Positions 48,968-57,885 of a stretch of 64,000 nt of DNA are shown piece after piece (the first letter of the stretch is position 1; every line of letters starts with the position of its first letter). The stretch is taken from positions 744,001 through 808,000 of the forward strand of contig NZ_SWBM01000001.1 in the NCBI RefSeq assembly GCF_005116465.1. Direction: 5' to 3'. Origin of the DNA: Robertmurraya kyonggiensis. GTDB taxonomy: Bacteria; Bacillota; Bacilli; Bacillales; Cytobacillaceae. The position numbers and the translations under genes are program-made. The notes beneath the pieces were generated by a model that saw nothing but the letters and a program-made list of their open reading frames with translations, did not search any database and was not told where the DNA came from.

Positions 48968-49135
48968 GTGTTAAAACTATTTACATAAAGACAAGATTAT
49001 ATTTATCGTCTCTCTTTTCTGATAGTTCTAGCAATATCTGGAACAGGGATGTTTCAATTAGGTTATACTATTGGAATCCCTTACTATATTTTTTTAGTAA
49101 TAATGGGAAATGTTAGGTCATTGGAAGCGTTCTAA
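48968..49135 (+). pseudogene. Possible decayed small membrane protein gene
   Basis: GTG 48968, preceded at a distance by AAGGGAG, opens a frame that reads six codons, meets TAA at 48986, then continues for 48 codons to TAA 49133. The second part starts RQDYIYRLSFLIVLAISG and contains two hydrophobic segments, the second around IPYYIFLVIMG. This looks like a roughly 54-residue two-helix membrane protein interrupted by a stop. I cannot name the family. It fills most of the 439-base gap between spoIIIE and ymfC; the rest has no other gene. Confidence 0.4.
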
Positions 49136-49209
49136 TCGTAAGCTGTAAATAAATCTGACGTATTTTTTGTAGAACTTTGTCTTTCTCTATTTATTTATAC
49201 CTAGAAAAA

Positions 49210-49218
49210 TGGTATAGT
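49210..49218 (+). promoter_or_regulatory. Extended -10 promoter candidate for ymfC
   Basis: TGG-TATAGT at 49210-49218; the -35 region is weak. It lies about 75 bases before the ymfC start and just upstream of a perfect palindrome. Confidence 0.5.
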
Positions 49219-49243
49219 ATTTTCGATTAGTAGGATTGATTAT

Positions 49244-49261
49244 ACATCAGAGGTCTGATGT
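49244..49261. promoter_or_regulatory. Perfect 18-bp palindrome, candidate YmfC operator
   Basis: ACATCAGA-GG-TCTGATGT, exact 8-bp arms with a 2-base centre, between the ymfC -10 box and its ribosome-binding site. GntR-family repressors bind short palindromes as dimers and often control their own gene, so this is the best operator candidate in the window. Confidence 0.6.
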
Positions 49262-49291
49262 CTTGGAGAAAACTGGTTGGAGGAAGCAAAA

Positions 49292-50017
49292 ATGTCCATC
49301 AAGGCAGATAATAGACACTTATACTTACAAGTGATTGATCGGATTAAGCAAGATATCGAAGAGGGTATCTACAAAGAGAGAGAACAGCTTCCCTCGGAAT
49401 TTGACCTTGCGAAACTTTTAGGAGTAAGCAGGGCCACGCTTAGAGAAGCACTTCGTATTCTTGAAGAAGAAAATATAATCATCCGACGTCACGGAGTAGG
49501 GACTTTTGTGAACGCAAAACCTTTATTTTCTTCCGGAATTGAACAACTTAATAGTGTAACGAATATGATTGTTCAAGCTGGAATGAAGCCAGGGACCATT
49601 TTCTTTAGCTCAGACACTGAAGCTGCTACCGAGGAGGATGTTCGTCGTTTCTCATGTTCCATTGATGATGAAATCGTCGTGATTGAAAGGGTACGAACTG
49701 CAAATGGGGAACCAGTTGTCTATTGTGTTGATAAAGTTCCAAAGGCCTATCTTCCAGATACCTTTTCCCACGAAGAGGAATCCATGTTCAATATTTTGGC
49801 CGATACAGCACAAAGAAAAATTACATACGCAGTTGCAGAAATTGAACCTGTTGGATATCACGAAAGAATTTCACCCATACTAGAATGTGAACCAGAAACA
49901 GCTTTGCTTGTATTAAAGCAAATGCACTTTGATGAAATGGACGAGCCCATTCTATACTCGGTCAATTACTTCAGGGCTGATAAATTCAGTTTTCACGTAC
50001 TTAGAAAAAGAGTGTGA
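49292..50017 (+). CDS. ymfC: GntR/HutC-family transcriptional regulator YmfC
   Basis: A 241-residue regulator: N-terminal GntR winged helix ([54 protein letters not shown]) and a C-terminal UTRA effector domain. TTG 49277 lies inside the GGAGGA Shine-Dalgarno, so ATG 49292 is used; the length equals that of B. subtilis YmfC. It lies directly upstream of a BMP-lipoprotein/ABC importer cluster, suggesting control by a nucleoside-type ligand, but this is inference. Confidence 0.9.
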   Translation: MSIKADNRHLYLQVIDRIKQDIEEGIYKEREQLPSEFDLAKLLGVSRATLREALRILEEENIIIRRHGVGTFVNAKPLFSSGIEQLNSVTNMIVQAGMKPGTIFFSSDTEAATEEDVRRFSCSIDDEIVVIERVRTANGEPVVYCVDKVPKAYLPDTFSHEEESMFNILADTAQRKITYAVAEIEPVGYHERISPILECEPETALLVLKQMHFDEMDEPILYSVNYFRADKFSFHVLRKRV

Positions 50018-50069
50018 ATTGAATAGTCCGATTTTTTCTACTAAATCAAATTTATAGGGGGTACAAACC

Positions 50070-51170
50070 TTGAAAAAGCGTAAATTTGGATTAGCTTTAT
50101 CACTCGTACTTGCAGCAGGAACAATTTTAGGTGCTTGTGGAAACAAAGAAGAAGAGCAAGGCGGCGGAGATGGAGCTTCTAAAGAAGAAGCAAACATTAA
50201 AGTAGGACTTGTTACAGACACTGGTGGCGTAGATGATAAATCATTTAACCAATCTGCTTGGGAAGGTTTAAAGAAGTTTGGTGAAGAATTTGGTCTTACT
50301 GAAGGGGAAGGGTATCGTTACCTACAATCTGAAAAAGAAGCAGATTATATTCCGAACCTAGGTCAATTTGCTGATGGTGGCTTTGATGTTACTTTTGCAG
50401 CAGGTTTCTTACTTGAAGATGCTGTGCAAACAGCTGCTGAACAAAATACTGGTACAAACTTCGCATTAATTGATAGCTTATTAGCAAATGCAGACGGAGA
50501 AACAGTTTGGTTAGACAACGTTTCTAACGTAACATTTGATGAGCACACTGGTTCTTTCTTAGTTGGAGTAATTGCTGCAAAGACTACAAAAACTAAAAAA
50601 GTTGGCTTTGTTGGCGGAGTAGATTCTCCACTAATCAAGAAGTTTGAAAATGGATTCAAAGCTGGTGTTAAATCAGTTGACCCTACTATCGAAATCGTAT
50701 CACAATATGCTGGTGACTTTAACAAACCAGAAAACGGAACTAGCATTGCTTCAACAATGTACACTGGTGGCGCTGATATAATCTATCATGCTGCAGGTGG
50801 AACAGGTAATGGTGTATTCACTGAAGCGAAAAACCGTAAAGCTAATGGCGAAGAGGTTTGGGTAATTGGTGTTGACCGTGACCAACATGAAGAAGGTATG
50901 CCGGAAAACGTTACTTTAACTTCAATGGTTAAGCGTGTAGACAATGCTGTTTATGAAATTTCAAAAATGGCAAAAGATGGAAACTTCCCTGGTGGTAAAG
51001 AAACTGTTTTCGGTCTTAAAGAAGAGGGTGTAGGTATTGCACCAACTACTGAAAACGTTAGCCAAGAAGCTCTTGACTTAGTAGAAGATTACAAGCAAAA
51101 GATTCTAAGTGGCGAAATCGAAGTTCCTAAAACAGATGAAGAATTTGAGGCTTTCGAAGCTTCTCTATAA
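50070..51170 (+). CDS. BMP-family substrate-binding lipoprotein (nucleoside-type importer)
   Basis: A lipoprotein of 366 residues with a signal peptide and lipobox LGAC, acylated cysteine C23, then an acidic linker and a BMP/PnrA-type periplasmic-binding domain (KVGLVTDTGGVDDKSFNQSAWEGL; ADIIYHAAGGTGNGVF). Characterised relatives bind purine or other nucleosides (PnrA, NupN). TTG start at 50070 with AGGGGG 9 bases upstream. It is followed by a 13-bp terminator hairpin before the ATPase gene, an arrangement that allows excess binding protein over transporter. Confidence 0.92.
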   Translation: MKKRKFGLALSLVLAAGTILGACGNKEEEQGGGDGASKEEANIKVGLVTDTGGVDDKSFNQSAWEGLKKFGEEFGLTEGEGYRYLQSEKEADYIPNLGQFADGGFDVTFAAGFLLEDAVQTAAEQNTGTNFALIDSLLANADGETVWLDNVSNVTFDEHTGSFLVGVIAAKTTKTKKVGFVGGVDSPLIKKFENGFKAGVKSVDPTIEIVSQYAGDFNKPENGTSIASTMYTGGADIIYHAAGGTGNGVFTEAKNRKANGEEVWVIGVDRDQHEEGMPENVTLTSMVKRVDNAVYEISKMAKDGNFPGGKETVFGLKEEGVGIAPTTENVSQEALDLVEDYKQKILSGEIEVPKTDEEFEAFEASL

Positions 51171-51177
51171 TAAGTGA

Positions 51178-51219
51178 AAGATAAGGCTAGTTGTGAAACA
51201 TGCGCTAGCCTTATCTTTT
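51178..51219 (+). terminator. Strong hairpin after the BMP lipoprotein gene
   Basis: AAGATAAGGCTAG (51178-51190) pairs perfectly with CTAGCCTTATCTT (51205-51217), then TTG. Likely partial terminator or 3' stabiliser of the lipoprotein mRNA. Confidence 0.8.
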
Positions 51220-51232
51220 GGATTAATGGATA

Positions 51233-51307
51233 TTTATTGGCTCATTTATTCTTCAGAAAGGCTACTTTGACAACTTTGGTAGGCTGAAGGATAACTGAAC
51301 CAATAAA
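51233..51307 (+). other. Nested inverted repeats (structured RNA candidate)
   Basis: Three nested pairings: TTTATTGG/CCAATAAA (51233-51240, 51300-51307), CTTCAG/CTGAAG (51251-51256, 51284-51289, extendable by two pairs) and CTAC/GTAG (51262-51265, 51279-51282). It lies in the 317-base gap between the lipoprotein and ATPase genes. Confidence 0.5.
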
Positions 51308-51345
51308 CAACTTAAACGAATGTACAAGTCATATATCAAATGTAA

Positions 51346-51390
51346 AAAACGATTTTTTACTTGATTTACTGTAAAGGTAAAATTCGTTTT
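51346..51390 (+). other. Second stem-loop upstream of the ABC ATPase gene
   Basis: AAAACGA-TT-TTTTAC (51346-51360) pairs with GTAAAA-T-TCGTTTT (51377-51390); the loop contains TTAC/GTAA. No separate T-run follows. The remaining 97 bases to the ATPase start show no clear promoter. Confidence 0.45.
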
Positions 51391-51487
51391 AAACTTGAAG
51401 CAAAAGGAAAATTTGACTCATTCATGGTGGTTTATAGGGTCTAAAGAATAATATTTTTCCATTGCGAAAATGGGGAGTGATTTTTAA

Positions 51488-53014
51488 GTGGAATACGTAA
51501 TCGAAATGAACAACATTCGCAAGGAATTTCCGGGAATCGTTGCAAACGATAACATAACTTTGCAAGTTAAAAAAGGGGAAATTCATGCGTTGCTTGGGGA
51601 AAATGGTGCAGGAAAATCAACTTTGATGAATGTTCTTTTTGGGTTATACCAACCAGAAAAAGGGGAAATCAAAGTAAAAGGACAACCGGTTAAAATTACG
51701 GATCCAAATGTGGCAAACCGATTAGGAATTGGGATGGTGCATCAGCATTTTATGTTGGTCCATAATTTCACCGTAACTGAAAACATTATCTTAGGTAGCG
51801 AACCTACAAAAGGCGGAAAAATTAATATAAAAGATGCCGCTAAAAAAGTGGAAGAGCTTTCAAAGAGATACGGTTTATCTGTTGATCCTTATGCAAAAAT
51901 TGAAGATATTTCTGTTGGGATGCAACAACGTGTTGAAATTTTAAAAACGCTATACCGTGGTGCAGAGATTTTAATCTTTGATGAGCCAACAGCCGTTCTT
52001 ACTCCTCAGGAGATTAAGGAGCTTATTCAAATCATGGGTAAGCTAGTGGCAGAAGGAAAATCGATTATCTTAATTACCCATAAGCTTAAAGAGATTATGG
52101 AAGTATGTGATCGCTGTACAGTTATTCGTAAAGGTAAAGGAATTGGGACTGTTGAGGTTTCAGAAACAGATCCTGATCAACTTGCTGCATTAATGGTTGG
52201 CCGCGAGGTTCACTTTAAAGTCGATAAACAAGAAGCGCAGCCTACAGACGTAGTGTTGGAAGTGAAAGATTTAGTAGTGATTGATTCGAGAAATATTCCT
52301 GTAGTAGAGGAACTTAATTTAGAAGTGAAAGCTGGAGAAATTCTAGGTATCGCTGGTGTTGATGGAAACGGTCAAACCGAATTGATCGAAGGAATTACTG
52401 GACTTAGAAAGATTAAGTCTGGAAGTGTTAAGATTAATGGCAAAGAGACGGCTCATCTATCAACACGTAAAATTACGGAAACTGGTGTGGGGCATATCCC
52501 TGAAGACCGCCATAAGCATGGCTTAGTTCTTGATTATACAATTGGAGAAAATATGGTGTTACAGACCTACTATCAAAAGCCATATTCAAATTCCGGAGTC
52601 TTAAATTACAATAAGATTTATGAGAAGGCAAAGAGCCTTATAGAAGAGTATGATGTCAGAACACCTTCTGAGTTTACTCCGGCGAGAGCTCTATCAGGTG
52701 GTAATCAGCAAAAAGGAATTATTGCTAGAGAAGTGGACCGTAGTCCTAGTCTCTTAATTGCTTCCCAGCCGACTCGTGGTTTGGATGTAGGGGCGATTGA
52801 ATTTATCCATTCTAAGCTAATAGAAGAACGAGATAAAGGAAGAGCGGTACTACTTGTATCATTTGAGCTTGATGAAGTTATGAACCTGAGTGACAGAATT
52901 GCTGTTATTTATGAAGGCAAAATTGTCGCAATTGTTGACCCTAAGGAAACAACAGAACAAGAATTAGGGTTACTCATGGCTGGTGGTAAGAAAGAAAGTG
53001 TAGGTGTTTCATAA
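51488..53014 (+). CDS. Nucleoside-type ABC transporter, duplicated ATPase (NupO-like)
   Basis: Two fused ABC domains in 508 residues. The first has Walker A GENGAGKS (37-44), signature SVGMQQRVEIL and Walker B LIFDEPT. The second has a degenerate Walker A (GVDGNGQTEL, no GK), signature LSGGNQQK (about 401) and IASQPTRGLD, with Gln replacing the catalytic Glu. This asymmetry is normal for sugar/nucleoside type II importers. GTG start at 51488 with GGGGAGTGA upstream. It overlaps the first permease gene by one base. Confidence 0.93.
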   Translation: MEYVIEMNNIRKEFPGIVANDNITLQVKKGEIHALLGENGAGKSTLMNVLFGLYQPEKGEIKVKGQPVKITDPNVANRLGIGMVHQHFMLVHNFTVTENIILGSEPTKGGKINIKDAAKKVEELSKRYGLSVDPYAKIEDISVGMQQRVEILKTLYRGAEILIFDEPTAVLTPQEIKELIQIMGKLVAEGKSIILITHKLKEIMEVCDRCTVIRKGKGIGTVEVSETDPDQLAALMVGREVHFKVDKQEAQPTDVVLEVKDLVVIDSRNIPVVEELNLEVKAGEILGIAGVDGNGQTELIEGITGLRKIKSGSVKINGKETAHLSTRKITETGVGHIPEDRHKHGLVLDYTIGENMVLQTYYQKPYSNSGVLNYNKIYEKAKSLIEEYDVRTPSEFTPARALSGGNQQKGIIAREVDRSPSLLIASQPTRGLDVGAIEFIHSKLIEERDKGRAVLLVSFELDEVMNLSDRIAVIYEGKIVAIVDPKETTEQELGLLMAGGKKESVGVS

Positions 53015-54072
53015 TGCAAAAGCTGTTGAAAAATCAAAGATTATTTAATATTGTTGTTCCACTCTTCTCTATTATCCTTGGGATACTAGTTGGAGCTATC
53101 ATTATGTTGGTTTCTGGGTATGACCCAGTGACTGGATATGGTGCACTTTTCAATGGAATGTTTGGGAATCCTAAATCAATCGGTGAAATGATTCGTGCTG
53201 CTTCACCTCTTATTTTAGCTGGGTTAGCGGTAGGATTTGCTTTTAAAACAGGTCTTTTTAACATTGGGGTCGAAGGTCAATTATTAGTCGGTTGGTTAGC
53301 GGCTGTTTATGTTGGATATGCTCTTGATTTACCTGCAATCATACATGTACCTGTGTCAATTTTAGCGGCGGCAATTGCTGGAGGAATTTGGGGTATGATC
53401 CCTGGCCTACTGAAAGCGAGATTTAAAGTTCACGAGGTTATTGTAACCATTATGATGAACTATATCGCTCTTTATTCAACAGCAGATATCATTAAACGCT
53501 ATCTGTATGCGGGAAATGAAAAATCATTCCCAATTAAAGAGTCGGCTTCTTTAGCTTCTACATTCCTTGCAGACATGACAAACGGTTCTCGACTGCATTG
53601 GGGGATTGTCGTTGCAGTTATTGTGGCTGTATTTATGTGGTTTATTTTAGAAAAGACTACTACAGGTTATGAGTTAAAAGCAGTTGGTTATAATCAACAT
53701 GCATCTATGTACGCTGGGATGAATGTTCAGAAGAATATCGCGCTTTCTATGACAATTTCTGGTGCGTTTGCAGGAATTGCAGGTTCTATGGAAGCTTTAG
53801 GAACGTTTCAAAATATGACAGTAATGTCTGCGTTTACAGGAACAGGATTTGATGGTATTGCTGTTGCATTGCTTGGTGCTAACAATCCGTTTGGAATCAT
53901 TTTAGCTGCCTTGCTATTTGGTGGGCTAACAACTGCAGCTCCACAAATGAACTTTAATGCAAATGTTCCACAAGAATTAGTTGACGTAATCATCGCATTA
54001 ATTATTTTCTTTGTAGCAGCTAGTTATTTAATTCGTTACATTCTTACACGATTCAGCAAGGAGGGGAAATAA
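53014..54072 (+). CDS. Nucleoside-type ABC transporter permease 1 (NupP-like)
   Basis: A hydrophobic 352-residue permease of the BPD_transp_2 (RbsC/NupP) family, with about ten membrane segments and the ATPase-contact loop GYELKAVGYNQHASMYAGMNV in the cytoplasmic EAA-like position. The C-terminal GTGFDGIAVALLGANNPFG segment is typical of the nucleoside subgroup. ATG overlaps the ATPase stop (TAATG). Confidence 0.92.
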   Translation: MQKLLKNQRLFNIVVPLFSIILGILVGAIIMLVSGYDPVTGYGALFNGMFGNPKSIGEMIRAASPLILAGLAVGFAFKTGLFNIGVEGQLLVGWLAAVYVGYALDLPAIIHVPVSILAAAIAGGIWGMIPGLLKARFKVHEVIVTIMMNYIALYSTADIIKRYLYAGNEKSFPIKESASLASTFLADMTNGSRLHWGIVVAVIVAVFMWFILEKTTTGYELKAVGYNQHASMYAGMNVQKNIALSMTISGAFAGIAGSMEALGTFQNMTVMSAFTGTGFDGIAVALLGANNPFGIILAALLFGGLTTAAPQMNFNANVPQELVDVIIALIIFFVAASYLIRYILTRFSKEGK

Positions 54073-54073
54073 G

Positions 54074-55033
54074 ATGAGTTTTCTTGACATTTTATCGATT
54101 ATTATTCCAGCTGCACTCTATACAGCTGCCCCCCTTATTTTTACAGCTTTAGGAGCGGTCTTTAGTGAGAAGTCTGGTGTTATTGGACTTGGAGTAGAAG
54201 GTTTAATGGTTTTTGGAGCATTTTCTGGTGTTTTGACAACGTTATTACTTGAAGGAAATATGGGTGAAATTACACCATGGCTAGCTATTTTGATTGCAGC
54301 TATCGCTTCAGGAATATTCTCTCTTATCTATGGTGTGGCTGTTATTTCGCTAAGAGCTGACCAAACAGTTACGGGAGTAGCGATCAATATGTTAGCGGTT
54401 GGTTTAACTTTATTTTTAATCAAAAAGATTTTCAATAAAGGACAAACAGATTTTGTTGATTTCCGTATTGACAAGGTAGATTTCCCGATTCTTTCAGATA
54501 TCCCGGTTATTGGCGATATTTTCTTTTCGGGAATTCCTTATACTTCTTATATCGCAATTGCAATGGCATTCGTAGTTTGGTATATCATTTATAAAACCCC
54601 ATTTGGGTTGCGTCTAAGATCAGTTGGTGAACATCCAGCTGCAGCTGATACAATGGGTATCAATGTAAACCGCACACGATATATTGCAGTTATTTTATCA
54701 GGTGTCTTCGCTGGAGTTGGTGGTGCAGTATACGCACTTTCAATTTCAGGAAACTTTACAGGACATACAATTGCAGGACAAGGATTCTTAGCAATTGCAG
54801 CTATGATCTTTGGAAAATGGCATCCAGTTGGAGCAATGGCAGCGGCACTATTCTTTGGTTTTGCACAATCATTAGGAATTACAGGTGCGCAAATTCCATT
54901 CCTTCAGGATATCCCGTCTGTATTCTTAATTATGGCTCCTTACATTTTAACAATCTTAGCTCTTACTGGCTTTGTTGGACGTGCAGAAGCTCCGAAGGCT
55001 TCAGGTGTTCCGTATATTAAAGGTACTAGGTAA
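54074..55033 (+). CDS. Nucleoside-type ABC transporter permease 2 (NupQ-like)
   Basis: The second permease of the heterodimer, 319 residues, same family: GLGVEGLMVFGAFSG near the N-terminus, the coupling loop GLRLRSVGEHPAAADTMGINV and the GQGFLAIAAMIFGKWHP segment. It starts one base after the preceding stop with GAGGGGAA as Shine-Dalgarno, and is followed by a strong terminator, closing the importer operon. Confidence 0.92.
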   Translation: MSFLDILSIIIPAALYTAAPLIFTALGAVFSEKSGVIGLGVEGLMVFGAFSGVLTTLLLEGNMGEITPWLAILIAAIASGIFSLIYGVAVISLRADQTVTGVAINMLAVGLTLFLIKKIFNKGQTDFVDFRIDKVDFPILSDIPVIGDIFFSGIPYTSYIAIAMAFVVWYIIYKTPFGLRLRSVGEHPAAADTMGINVNRTRYIAVILSGVFAGVGGAVYALSISGNFTGHTIAGQGFLAIAAMIFGKWHPVGAMAAALFFGFAQSLGITGAQIPFLQDIPSVFLIMAPYILTILALTGFVGRAEAPKASGVPYIKGTR

Positions 55034-55046
55034 AGAGTACATCAAG

Positions 55047-55080
55047 AACCCGGCAATTTAATTGTCGGGTTTTTATTTTT
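55047..55080 (+). terminator. Intrinsic terminator after the importer operon
   Basis: AACCCGGCA / TGTCGGGTT stem (one G-U) with an AT loop that can extend the pairing, followed by TTTATTTTT. Confidence 0.9.
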
Positions 55081-55092
55081 AGATGGCGGAAC

Positions 55093-55122
55093 TTGAAATG
55101 GAAAATACATGAAGGGTATAGT
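55093..55122 (+). promoter_or_regulatory. Sigma-A promoter for ymfF-ymfH
   Basis: TTGAAA (55093-55098), 18-base spacer, TATAGT (55117-55122), about 100 bases before ymfF. Confidence 0.55.
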
Positions 55123-55226
55123 AGAAATATCCATTTGTGATGTTCTATGAAAGAACTGTTAATGGGTATGATATTAAAGACCAGAGATAGATATACATAT
55201 AATAAGATACTAAGGAGGATGACTAA

Positions 55227-56507
55227 ATGGCAGTGATATCGGAAACTGTTAAGGATATGAATGGCTATAAGCTTCATATCGTTAAAACCGAGAAATTCAA
55301 AACGAACACTTTAGTTTGGAAAATGAAGGCCCCTTTGAATAATGAGGATGTCACATTACGGGCCCTGCTTCCCTATGTTTTGCAAAGTAATTCCAAAGCC
55401 TATCCAACCTCTACAGAACTAAGAACGTACTTAGATGAATTATATGGAGCGAGCTTTTATGTGGATTTATCAAAAAAGGGTGAATATCATGTCATTAGTT
55501 TTGCTCTTGAGATTGCCAATGAAAAGTTCCTGTCCGACCATACCCCTTTATTAAAAAAAGCATTCGATTTTCTCTCAGGAGTTTTAACTAACCCAAATGT
55601 TACGGGTAATGCATTTGACAAAGAAACAATCGAAAAAGAAAAGCGTACCTTAAAACAAAGAATACAGTCTGTTTATGACGATAAAATGAAGTACTCAAAC
55701 TCTCGACTAGTGGAGGAAATGTGTAAAGGAGAAAGATACGCGCTTCATGTCCATGGTGAAATGGATGCTGTTGATGCCATCACTCCTGAAAGCTTATTTT
55801 CTTACTATGAGAAGGCTTTTTCAGAGGACGAACTCGATTTGTATATTGTTGGAGATGTAACAGAAGATGAGATTACATCGATAGCTAATGAAAGATTACA
55901 ATTCTCGCCTCGTCAACCAATATCCGTTGAATTGGAGCAAGACACCAATCAACGAGAAGTTAAGAAAATCAATGAAGTGCAGGATGTCAAACAAGGTAAG
56001 TTGAATATTGGTTTTAGAACAAATGTAGTCTACGGCGATGAGGATTACTATGCTCTTCAAGTGCTAAACGGAATCTATGGTGGATTTTCTCATTCGAAGC
56101 TATTTATCAATGTTCGTGAAAAAGCAAGTCTTGCTTATTATGCAGCAAGTCGCCTTGAAAGTCATAAAGGATTAATGATGGTTATGTCCGGGATTGATCA
56201 CAAGAACTATGATCAGGCGGTTTCGATTATCGAAGAGCAAATGACGGCGATGAAAAACGGAGACTTCACCGAGCAGGAGCTCACTCAAACGAAAGCAGTG
56301 ATAAAAAATCAATTGCTAGAAACGATTGATACTGCTAGAGGTATTGTCGAGGTTCTATACCACAATGTCGTTTCACATCAAGATATTACGTTGGATTATT
56401 GGATCGAGCAAATGGATAAAGCAACGAAAGAAGAGATTGTAAAAGTTGCGGAGAAAATTCAATTAGATACCATTTACTTTTTAACAGGACAGGAGGTGGC
56501 GGAGTAA
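55227..56507 (+). CDS. ymfF: M16 peptidase-like protein YmfF (no zinc motif)
   Basis: A 426-residue protein with the two-domain M16 fold (C-terminal KLFINVREKASLAYYAASRLES region is recognisable), but where active members have HxxEH the sequence reads PYVLQSNSKAYPTSTEL, so it lacks the zinc ligands. It probably acts as the inactive half of a heterodimer with YmfH, as in other paired M16 systems. AAGGAGG precedes the ATG; its stop overlaps the ymfH start. Confidence 0.9.
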   Translation: MAVISETVKDMNGYKLHIVKTEKFKTNTLVWKMKAPLNNEDVTLRALLPYVLQSNSKAYPTSTELRTYLDELYGASFYVDLSKKGEYHVISFALEIANEKFLSDHTPLLKKAFDFLSGVLTNPNVTGNAFDKETIEKEKRTLKQRIQSVYDDKMKYSNSRLVEEMCKGERYALHVHGEMDAVDAITPESLFSYYEKAFSEDELDLYIVGDVTEDEITSIANERLQFSPRQPISVELEQDTNQREVKKINEVQDVKQGKLNIGFRTNVVYGDEDYYALQVLNGIYGGFSHSKLFINVREKASLAYYAASRLESHKGLMMVMSGIDHKNYDQAVSIIEEQMTAMKNGDFTEQELTQTKAVIKNQLLETIDTARGIVEVLYHNVVSHQDITLDYWIEQMDKATKEEIVKVAEKIQLDTIYFLTGQEVAE

Positions 56508-57805
56508 TGGAGAAAATTACTTTCGAACAATTGCAGGAAGAGCTTTATTATGAAAAGTTATCGAATGGACTAGACGTTTACATTTTACCGAAAAAAGGAT
56601 TTAACAAAACGTATGCTACTTTTACAACAAAATATGGTTCCGTTGATAACCATTTCGTTCCTCTGGGCAAGGATGACTTTGTGAAAGTTCCAGATGGTAT
56701 TGCCCATTTCTTAGAGCATAAGCTGTTTGAAAAAGAAGATGGCGATGTGTTTCAACAATTTAGCAGACAAGGGGCATCAGCAAACGCCTTTACTTCCTTT
56801 ACAAGAACAGCCTACTTATTTTCAAGTACATCAGATGTGGAATTAAATCTTGAGACGTTAATGGATTTTGTTCAGGAACCGTATTTTACGGAAAAAACAG
56901 TAGAAAAAGAAAAAGGCATTATCGGTCAAGAAATTACAATGTATGATGACAATCCTGATTGGCGTCTGTACTTCGGTTTAATTGAGAACCTTTATAAAAA
57001 TCATCCGGTTAAGATTGATATTGCTGGCACGATTGAATCGATTTCTCATATTACAAAGGATATGCTTTATGAGTGTTACCATACTTTTTATCATCCGAGT
57101 AATATGCTTCTATTCGTTGTTGGGCCAGTAGATGTTGAACAGATCATGAAGCAAATAAAGGATAATCAAGCGAAAAAGCCTTTCGAGGACCAGCCTGAGG
57201 TTAAGCGCCAGTTTGACGCTGAAATTCCAGAAACAAACGAAGCAAAAAAAGTGCTTGAAATGAATGTGCAAACGTCTAAATGCTTGCTTGGTATTAAGGC
57301 CCTACATGTAGAACAAAGTGGGGAAGAGATGCTAAAAAATGAATTAGCAACAAATATTCTCCTGGATATGTTATTTGGTAAAAGTACAAGTAATTATGAT
57401 AAATTGTACAATGAAGGGTTAATTGACGATACTTTTTCCTATGATTATACGCAGGAAAAAGGATTTGGCTTTGCGATGATCGGTGGAGATACAAGCGACC
57501 CTGAAAAACTTGTGGAAACTTTAAAGGGAATGCTCTTTGAAGGAAAAGAACAGGGTCTAACAGAGGAAAGCTTAGAGCGAACCAAAAAGAAGAAAATCGG
57601 TGGATTTCTCCGTGCTGTCAATTCACCTGAATTCATCGCAAACCAATTTACTCGCTATGCGTTTAATGAGATGGACCTTTTTGATGTCGTTCCAATGCTT
57701 GAGAAAATCACTATTGATGATGTCAAGAAGGTGGCACAGGAATTTATTTCAGAAGAACGTTTTTCCGTTTGTCAGGTTGTACCGAAGAAAAAAGAAGCTT
57801 CATAA
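56507..57805 (+). CDS. ymfH: M16 family zinc peptidase YmfH
   Basis: The catalytic partner of YmfF: 432 residues with GIAHFLEHKLFEKEDGDVF containing the HxxEH zinc motif, and the third ligand in EKGIIGQEITMYDDNPDW. Role in B. subtilis is poorly defined (peptide processing). The start overlaps ymfF (TAATG), so the two proteins are made in coupled fashion. A terminator follows before ymfI. Confidence 0.92.
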   Translation: MEKITFEQLQEELYYEKLSNGLDVYILPKKGFNKTYATFTTKYGSVDNHFVPLGKDDFVKVPDGIAHFLEHKLFEKEDGDVFQQFSRQGASANAFTSFTRTAYLFSSTSDVELNLETLMDFVQEPYFTEKTVEKEKGIIGQEITMYDDNPDWRLYFGLIENLYKNHPVKIDIAGTIESISHITKDMLYECYHTFYHPSNMLLFVVGPVDVEQIMKQIKDNQAKKPFEDQPEVKRQFDAEIPETNEAKKVLEMNVQTSKCLLGIKALHVEQSGEEMLKNELATNILLDMLFGKSTSNYDKLYNEGLIDDTFSYDYTQEKGFGFAMIGGDTSDPEKLVETLKGMLFEGKEQGLTEESLERTKKKKIGGFLRAVNSPEFIANQFTRYAFNEMDLFDVVPMLEKITIDDVKKVAQEFISEERFSVCQVVPKKKEAS

Positions 57806-57842
57806 TTTGAAGTGTCAGATTGAATTGTAGGTAAATGCTTTT

Positions 57843-57868
57843 AAAGCGTCCTAAGTGACGCTTTTTCT
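57843..57868 (+). terminator. Intrinsic terminator after ymfH
   Basis: AAAGCGTC / GACGCTTT (57843-57850, 57857-57864) with a 6-base loop, then TTCT. Confidence 0.8.
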
Positions 57869-57885
57869 AATGGGAGCTGGAGAGT

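Noticed and set aside
50363-50764. 133-codon - strand frame inside the BMP lipoprotein gene
   Set aside because: Antisense shadow of a well supported gene.
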